DNA from: Diphasiastrum complanatum
Lineage: Eukaryota; Streptophyta; Lycopodiopsida; Lycopodiales; Lycopodiaceae
Assembly: GCA_029204225.1 (NCBI GenBank)
Contig: CM055111.1
Span: 6,203,433-6,267,432 of the forward strand
DNA length: 64,000 bases
Reading direction: 5' to 3'
The notes under the pieces were generated by a model, which saw only the letters and a program-made list of their open reading frames with translations, had not been told where the DNA came from and made no database searches. Positions 57,853 through 64,000 of the stretch are shown here, one piece after another; position 1 is the first letter of the stretch; each line of letters starts with the position of its first letter. The position numbers and the translations under genes are program-made.

Positions 57853-58466
57853 ATGATTTGTGAAATTTTAGAAACTTCTAGATCATTTTTCAGATTTTTG
57901 ATTGAGGAGCTTAAATTGGAAGTGGGCGCACTTTCTGTAGAGCGGTCACTTTTCAAAACAGGAAGCAAAGTTGGACCGCCGGTGATAAGAGGAGCACAGC
58001 CATACCAAAAATACAATAATGAAGATATTAGACAATTTGAACTCTTCACTGCTGCATTGGCAACTCAAGCCACGAGTGCTGGTCATATATTCTGATGCCC
58101 CTAAACACATGACTCCACATTGGGATTGGTTTGATTCCTGCGAAGAAATAAATTGTGGACATTGTGTATGCCTTGGGGACAACATAACACATTAGTTCAA
58201 AGGCAAGGGAACAATACCTATGAAATTTCCTTCCGGGGAAGTCAAGAATGTTCTATTTGTAGCAGGGTTTTGGCCAAGAACCTACTCTCAGTCGGGGCCA
58301 TTGATAAACAAAACATGACAGTAGTGTTTAATGAGTCTACTTGTTTGGTGAAGGACAATGAGCCTGATGATAGGATCATATCAAAAGGATTACAAGAAGG
58401 TGGTCGTTATAGGTTGCATACTACTATCCCGACTCAAAAAGCCTATGTTACGAAGACTTTTGATTA
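57853..58466 (+). pseudogene. Copia 5' region and protease
   Basis: The first ORF (57853-58095: LEVGALSVERSLFKTGSKVG) sits where gag should be but has no gag motifs. It is followed, in shifted frames, by a protease-like segment DAPKHMTPHWDWFDSCEEIN and VCLGDNITH, a TAG (Gln fits), then FKGKGT, matching the copia protease C-terminal half. SRVLAKNLLSVGAIDKQNMT, the start of the GAG-pre-integrase bridge, follows at about 58,260. Confidence 0.6.
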
Positions 58467-59252
58467 GGATAAGTTATGGCACGAATGATATGGCCACTTG
58501 AGTTATCAAAGCCTACAAGTGCTGAAGAAGCATGATATGCTAATTGGATTACCCTCTATCAAGTCAAGCAATGACTTTTGTGAAGGGTGTGCACTTGGCA
58601 AGCAAAAAAGGAAAAGACTTCCTAAATCACAGCTATTAGGGCAAAGCAAGTACTTGAACTTGTTCATACAGATTTGTGGGGCATGCAAACTAGACCTACA
58701 GGGGGGGCTTTCTACTCTACTTCATGACCTTCATCGATAATTTTTCACCGAAAAGTATGGGCTTATTTTTCGAAGCAAAATTTTGAGGCAATCAAGTACT
58801 TCAAGATCTCCAAGGCTTGCATGAAGATAAAGATACTCATATCTGACAAGGGTGCTGAATACATATCAAGAAAGTTCAATGATCAGTGCAACTCAAGTGG
58901 AATCAAGCATCAGTTTGCTAATACTCTCAACAGAATGGTGTTGCTGAGAAAGAAAAGGTCCATAGTTGAGTGTGCACGTAGCATGCTCAAGGCTAAGGCA
59001 TTGCCAAACTTCTTTTGGGCTCAAGCCGTGTATGCTGCTGTATTCTTGTTAAACAGGAGCCCTACGAAAGCAAAGGGAATCACGCCTGAGGAGGCATACA
59101 GTGGCAATAAGCCAAAGGTGGGACTACTTCGAGTATTTGGATGTACTACCTATGCACACGTACTCAAGGATGACAGGAAGAAGCTAGACGCAAAATCTGT
59201 AAGGTGTACATTCTTGGGATATAGTGAGGAAGTAAAAGCATGTGTTGTATAA
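58467..59252 (+). pseudogene. Copia integrase
   Basis: The zinc-binding part ends CEGCALGKQKRKRLPK. The core reads FMTFIDNFSPKSMGLFFEAK in one frame, then MKIKILISDKGAEYISRKFN (second Asp), a damaged Asn-Gly-x-Ala-Glu segment, VECARSMLKAKALPNFFWAQ and AVYAAVFLLNRSPTKAKGIT, PEEAYSGNKPKVGLLRVFGC, then LDAKSVRCTFLGYSEE. Several single-base shifts separate these blocks, so it is not functional. The linker to RT (59,252-59,820) is Glu/Gln-rich. Confidence 0.8.
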
Positions 59253-59822
59253 TCTCGAGACCAGAAAGAAGGTTTTGAGTAGAGATGTTCCCTTTCATGA
59301 AGACCATGCACCTCAGGTGGAGAACCATGAGAGCAATGGTAAGAGTGAGTGTCTTCCAATTATTGATGCCAGTGAGCAGATCTCAAAGGAGCCCAATCAG
59401 GAGACCTTTTAGCCTCAACACGAGGAGCATACTGATGAGACGCAAGTGGAAAGGGCATGGCAACGAGGCCTAGAGAGACAGATTGAGACACACAATCACC
59501 ATCTGCATCACCTCCCCCTTCAAAGAGTCTACCAAGGTGGAATTGGCAAATAGTCAAAGATGGAGGGGATGATGGAAGAAGGTGAATGTAGCAGGGAAGG
59601 TGCAAGGAGATCTTACAGGAAACCTATGCAACACGAGAGTTAGGAGACCGACTTTGCGCTTATGACATCTATCTTAGAGTCATACGAGCCACAGTCATTC
59701 TATGAAGCCGAGAAGGTAAATGTATGACAAATTGCCATGCAAGAGGAGTACGACTCCATTATGCAAAATGACACATGGGAGCTTGTAGACTTACCTGATA
59801 GAAAGTAACTCTTGTTGCTAAG

Positions 59823-60290
59823 ATGACGTTAATAAGAACTATGTTGGCAGTGGCAGCCTATTTTCATTGGGACATTCAACAAATGGATGTTAAAAGTGCC
59901 TTCCTCAATGGAGAATTGAAGGAAGAGGTTTACATGGAGCAGCCACAAGGTTTTGAGGCTGAACACAAAGAGCATCTAGTACGTAAGCTTAAAAAAGCTT
60001 TGTACAGGTTAAAGCAAGCACCCAGGGCATGGTCAGTCATATTGATGATTACTTCACAGAGCATAACTTTGAGAGAAGTAAATCTAACTATAACTTGTAT
60101 GTTTTGAGAGAGAAAGAGGACATAGTGATTATTGTTTTCTATGTTGATGATCTAATCATCAAAAGTAGCAATAAGTTGCTTATTGCCAAGGTTAAAGAAG
60201 ATCTTTCATGTGAATTTGACATAAAAGATTTGGGCTTTGGGCTTGATACATTATTGACTAGGATTAGAAGTTTGGAGTAAATATTATATT
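59823..60290 (+). pseudogene. Copia reverse transcriptase
   Basis: MTLIRTMLAVAAYFHWDIQQ, MDVKSAFLNGELKEEVYMEQ (motif A Asp), KKALYRLKQAPRAW, a one-step frameshift, DDYFTEHNFERSKSNYNLYV and VIIVFYVDDLIIKSSNKLLI, with the catalytic YVDD at 60140-60151. After DIKDLGF the frame is lost and the usual HYCLG segment is missing, so there is a small deletion between RT and RNase H. Confidence 0.85.
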
Positions 60291-60328
60291 CTTTTTATAT
60301 CCCAAGCAAAGTATGCAAATGAGCTTCT

Positions 60329-60739
60329 TTGAAGATTCAATATGCAAGATTGCAAGCCTATAGCCTTCCCAGTGATACAAGTAATAGGCCATCCATGACT
60401 AATGGGACACTCGTTGCAAGTCAGTTTATGAGTGAACCTACAGAGGCACATTGGAAATCGGCCAAGCTGATGCTGAGGTATGTAAAAGAAACTTCTACAT
60501 ATGGCATTGGATACACGGATGATGGGAACCTTCAATTGGAAGGTTATTCTGATGTTGATTGGGCAGGAGACCAAGATGGTCATAGGTTGACAACAACTTA
60601 TTCATTTCACTTGGGTTCTAGAGCAGTTTCTTGGTGTAGCAAACACCTCAACAGTTTCTATTTATGTAAGGGAGGATTCACACCCTCAAGGAGGCCCACA
60701 CCCTCCTCTTTCAATCAATTAAGCATTTGGAGAGGCTAA
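60329..60739 (+). pseudogene. Copia RNase H
   Basis: VASQFMSEPTEAHWKSAKLM, LRYVKETSTYGIGYTDDGNL and LEGYSDVDWAGDQDGHRLTT (catalytic Asp in SDVDWAGD), then SFHLGSRAVSWCSKHLNSFY. The normal end of the protein is replaced by KGGFTPSRRPTPSSFNQ and the ORF stops 17 bp before the 3' LTR. Confidence 0.85.
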
Positions 60740-60755
60740 CTTTGGTTTCTTGTGG

Positions 60756-60868
60756 TGCTTACGCTTCCCTTGTATTGTTGATGCTTCCATAGCTAGTTTT
60801 CTTCAAGCTTTCATCGGTTGTGTCTGTTATTGAGGTTAAGATACTTCATAGATAGACTTGTATGCTCA
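60756..60868 (+). repeat. 3' LTR (113 bp)
   Basis: TGCTTACGC...GTATGCTCA, same length as the 5' LTR with 11 mismatches by hand count. Confidence 0.7.
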
Positions 60869-61089
60869 TTAGAGAGAAACTAGTATTGAGATGAATGTTG
60901 CACAAAGGGCAAAGGTATGCTCACACGGACATTAAGGGAGAACAAGATGTGTGAGCTCTAGGAGATTGGTTGGTCCACATTCATCAATACTTCAACCTTA
61001 TACACACTCCCCACAAATAGAATTGGTGGATGTTGTCCCTACATAATTTGAAGCTTGAAGGGTGGGTGTTCAACAAACCGGTCTCAAGT

Positions 61090-61540
61090 CAAAAAAAATT
61101 TGAGATAGGGATCGTTTCGAAGAGGCTTTAAGAAGAGAGTTCCTAGTACCTACTAAAAGAATCTTGTCAAACATTGAGCTCAGAATCATTTCATCTAAAA
61201 CAAAAAAGAATTTCAGACAATACATGGATAGATTCAGGCAAATGGACAAGATCATCTCAGACATGTTTGAGGCTCAAAAGCTATACTCAATCCCAAGCAA
61301 GTGCAACTTCTTCTACGACAAATGAACAAACGATTTGTTTCAATTCTAACACAACGCAAAGCCTCGTCAAAACAAGCTCCTAGAAAAACCAACTCCAATG
61401 GGGGAACCATGAGTCTTTACATCTTTTAGTTGTGGGAAGCTCTTTACAATGCTTTGATTGTTATCAGTTGGGTCACTTATGGCTGTCATGTTCGCAGCCA
61501 CCTAGCTAGCAAGTCTTGGCAGCAACAAAAGCCCTCGACA
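61090..61540 (+). pseudogene. Gypsy gag fragment with zinc knuckle
   Basis: In one frame: FEEALRREFLVPTKRILSNI, ELRIISSKTKKNFRQYMDRF and RQMDKIISDMFEAQKLY, a Ty3-type capsid helix region. After shifts the knuckle CFDCYQLGHLWLSC lies at 61450-61491 (CX2CX4HX4C). A possible protease remnant follows to about 62,000, but I cannot pin down its active site. No LTR seen. Confidence 0.6.
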
Positions 61541-64000
61541 CAAAGTAAGCAGCAGCTCAAACCTCGAATGATGAGAATGATAGTCCAGGGGGAAATCTTA
61601 CAAGAGAAGATGGTGTTGCTCACAATCACATTGACAACTGGCTCTAAGCTGATTCATCTTCAAGGCACACTAAAAGGGCTAAGTGTCCACTTTTTATCAA
61701 GTTGGAAGTTTCACATAGGAAAACCCGTAGCCCATTGTGGAAACTGCAAAAGAAACATTCCAGACTTGCAAGCTGGCACTTGATGTTCACACTACCCTGG
61801 GCTGCAGGCATTTGGAAGAACCAGCTAGTTTTCACATTTTTATCAATGTCAACGTTCAAAGCAATTTTGGAGTTAAGCTACCTCAATGAGCATGTCATTG
61901 GCTTTCTCATGATAGGGGTCAACCTGGAGATGCTCTATAATGGAAAGTCATGTGTTGTTCAAGCCTTTCCAAGGGAACAACTGAGCCAAATTGTTACTTC
62001 ATAACCTGAGCCTACACTAGTGAAAGACATTGCAATGCTGATTTTTGGACAGCAAGGAAGAAAATTCTATTGCTGATTCTTTCCAACATGAATTCGCAAG
62101 AAATCAAGTTCATCCATTTATCTTCTCCTTATCCCAAGAATTTGAAGCCTTCTCTAGTAAGCTTCGACCATATTTCCTTTCTTATATTGCATAGCTGATG
62201 AAATGGCAAGCCATATTGAGGTTTAGCTCGATTGGCAAGGCAAGTTGTCAACATTCCTGTATCTCTGAAATTCCTTCAATGGAATAAGATTCCCATCTAG
62301 GGGTGGAGGAGGGCCTCCATCTTAGCCCCTCTATTTGTCTTTGTGCATGCTATCTTCTCACAAGAAGTATTTCATATCTCTCTACTGCTAGCTAATATAG
62401 ATTGTCTTTGAAATAAAAGTGGTTATTGTTCCTCCGAGTTTTCTAAGTCCATCTTAGTGACTTTAAAGCCTGAGGTTCTAGAATAAGCCTCAGGACAAAA
62501 GTTGCATCATGTGAATCTCATTGTTCCCAGCCGGACAATCCTATGATGATGGTTCGCTTGTGACTATTTCTTAAAGCTTGTTATCTCTTGATTCATTTCT
62601 ATATACGATAGAGCTTTTATGATAAATAGGAGAATTTAGTTCTTTCACAACATTATTTAGAGCTCAGATCACAACCGCCTAATTGCAATATATCTAATGC
62701 CACCACCTTGCACTTGGTTGCCATAGAAAGTTACATTGATATCTATTGGTCTCTACTTATGTCTAAATTAGCGGAACAATTTCTATCAAAGGAAATGCTC
62801 AAAAGGCCCTAAATGGCTAAAGAAATACAACATTCGACTATAATCAAGACGGTTGGCATGTTGGTAGCTCTAAGTAAAAAAAACATTTAGAGATTGATTC
62901 AATTGAAACAAAGCATTATATTTGTTAGGTACTACGAAATATGTAGACTCGGTAACAAAAACCAAGCAAATTTGTTGAAAATAGCCTAGCATGTGATCAA
63001 ACACATAATGATGCAAGAAAGGGGCTAAAATTCAAAAATTACCACAAAACACCGCAAAATAAACGATAATCAAGGAAATATCACCCACAATACCCCACTA
63101 GCACACAAAAAACACAGTCACACAAACACGAGACCTAAAAAATGGTAGCATGTTTCAAAATTGTGAGTCATAAATTCACTCAGTAAAAGTAAAAACACAT
63201 TTCAAAATTTCATTCCAAATCATTTTTGTCTTGAATTTTGAAAATTTTGAACTACTTTCCTAGTCTAAACACCCATGATGTGAATATAACATGAATAAAC
63301 TGAGGCTACCCCTTTCTAGCTTGGTGTAGCAACACCTTATTTCCTTAGCTCAAAACAATTCCCGAGTCTAGACTTATTTCTATTTATTTGGTGTGATTGT
63401 TGTTCATAGTAGTATTCTAAGTATCTCTAGAAAAAAACAAAAAAACTTGATCATCCCAGCTAGAAGCTCCACATCAGGATCCTACAGTTAGATGTTCCCA
63501 AGCCGTAGCATTTTTGCCACAAAATCGCATTGAATGCACTAATGACTTATCTCCTACCGTAACTACAAACTAACTCAATTTTGTTAACCTCATGCTTTTA
63601 ATCTGTTTTTGAAAAAATCTTCAATTCATTAGGTACTATGTGAACATAGTGATGTCATGTCTAAGATAATAGCCGACATAAAAAAGGAGACATGCAATCT
63701 TTAACCCTATGGAGTCCAACAAGTCATAGACTATCAACTTCATCATGCATAGTGTGGACAGAATGCTATGACATCCCTACTCACTTTGTCAGTGCCCAAG
63801 AGTAGGTGCAGGTCAAGCATATCCCAGAAAAACCTTAGCTGCTTCCATAAATTTGTATGATAGAAAATTGAAATCGGTGAGATCCTTACTTTTTTTTTTA
63901 AAATGCTAAATTTTCTATAGATCTTCCTCATTGTCAAATAGGAAGACAAAACTGTGAATCTAGGTTTTTCCATGACCTCTGTCTCTATTTCTATTACCAT
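61541..64000. other. Spacer to the end of the window
   Basis: Decayed sequence without recognised motifs up to about 62,000, then AT-rich DNA with no LTR, RNA gene or coding motif. A minus-strand frame open to the right edge (63743-64000) has no recognisable domain. Confidence 0.4.

Larger units (their letters stand above)
57711..60868 (+). mobile_element. Ty1/copia element with two short LTRs
   Basis: LTRs of 113 bp at 57711-57823 and 60756-60868 align without gaps with 11 mismatches by my count (about 90% identity); both start TGCTTA and end TCA. The primer site TGGTATTAGCGCAGG (57827-57841) follows the 5' LTR. Inside, in copia order: a shortened gag region, protease, integrase, RT, RNase H, all frameshifted. 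No matching 5-bp flanks were found (ACAGG and TTAGA), so target duplication is lost or the ends are slightly misplaced. LTRs this short are unusual for a coding copia. Confidence 0.75.

Noticed and set aside
63743-64000. Minus-strand ORF open to the right edge
   Set aside because: No motif, AT-rich composition; cannot be distinguished from chance within this window.

Overview
This window looks like a transposon-rich stretch of a land-plant nuclear genome. The evidence is Ty1/copia and Ty3/gypsy remnants with plant-type primer sites (several match the initiator-Met tRNA, one tRNA-Asp), a hAT DNA transposon with introns, long CT/GA microsatellites, AT-rich spacers, and one spliced host gene. 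I cannot name the species. There are no prokaryotic operons, rRNA genes or CRISPR arrays.

Layout. 1-2.7 kb: a decayed acidic ORF with a 426-bp in-frame repeat, abutting two minus-strand copia fragments. 3.1-3.4 kb: four consecutive hairpins. 4.4-6.1 kb: a plus-strand copia whose gag is joined directly to reverse transcriptase (RT). 6.2-12.1 kb: a long gypsy element with an extra coiled-coil-like region after integrase. 12.1-14.9 kb: a minus-strand gypsy 5' part with a different primer site and a putative LTR. 15.7-16.0 kb: a broken SET-domain fragment. 16.7-19.0 kb: a minus-strand copia. 20.2-21.2 kb: gypsy protease/RT ending in an inverted RT piece. 21.6-25.4 kb: a decayed spliced gene with a ParB-like exon and a DUF7869-like, transposase-like region. 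25.4-28.8 kb: spacer. 28.9-31.2 kb: a three-exon LC8 dynein light chain gene (minus), the only clearly intact host gene. 33.0 kb: an 89-bp tRNA-like retroposon with a perfect 15-bp target-site duplication. 33.7-39.8 kb: an unrecognised spliced plus-strand ORF, a decayed minus-strand Ulp1-like protease, an array of paired inverted 17-mers around a possible divergent promoter, and a second, inverted copy of the 21.0-21.9 kb unit. 40.9-43.3 kb: copia chimeras. 44.1-50.3 kb: copia and gypsy remnants on the minus strand. 50.3-53.5 kb: a hAT element whose two ends imply an internal inversion. 57.7-60.9 kb: a copia element with recognisable short LTRs at both ends. 61.1-61.5 kb: a gypsy gag. The rest is AT-rich spacer.

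Two themes recur. First, in-frame stops in recognisable transposon domains are mostly TAG/TAA where family context calls for Gln, TGA for Arg, or TAG/TGA for Trp. That is the pattern expected from C-to-T decay of methylated repeats. LC8 ends normally in TAG, so TAG is a real stop here. Second, many elements are joined across internal deletions or inversions: gag to RT, gypsy RT to copia RT, and head-to-head RT/integrase.

The best candidates for something undescribed are the ~85-bp dyad array at 36.9-37.7 kb and the ParB-like plus DUF7869-like gene at 21.6-25.4 kb. The first 800-900 bp of the latter's repeat unit recurs inverted at 39.0-39.8 kb. All family names come from motif recognition by eye; nothing was searched.
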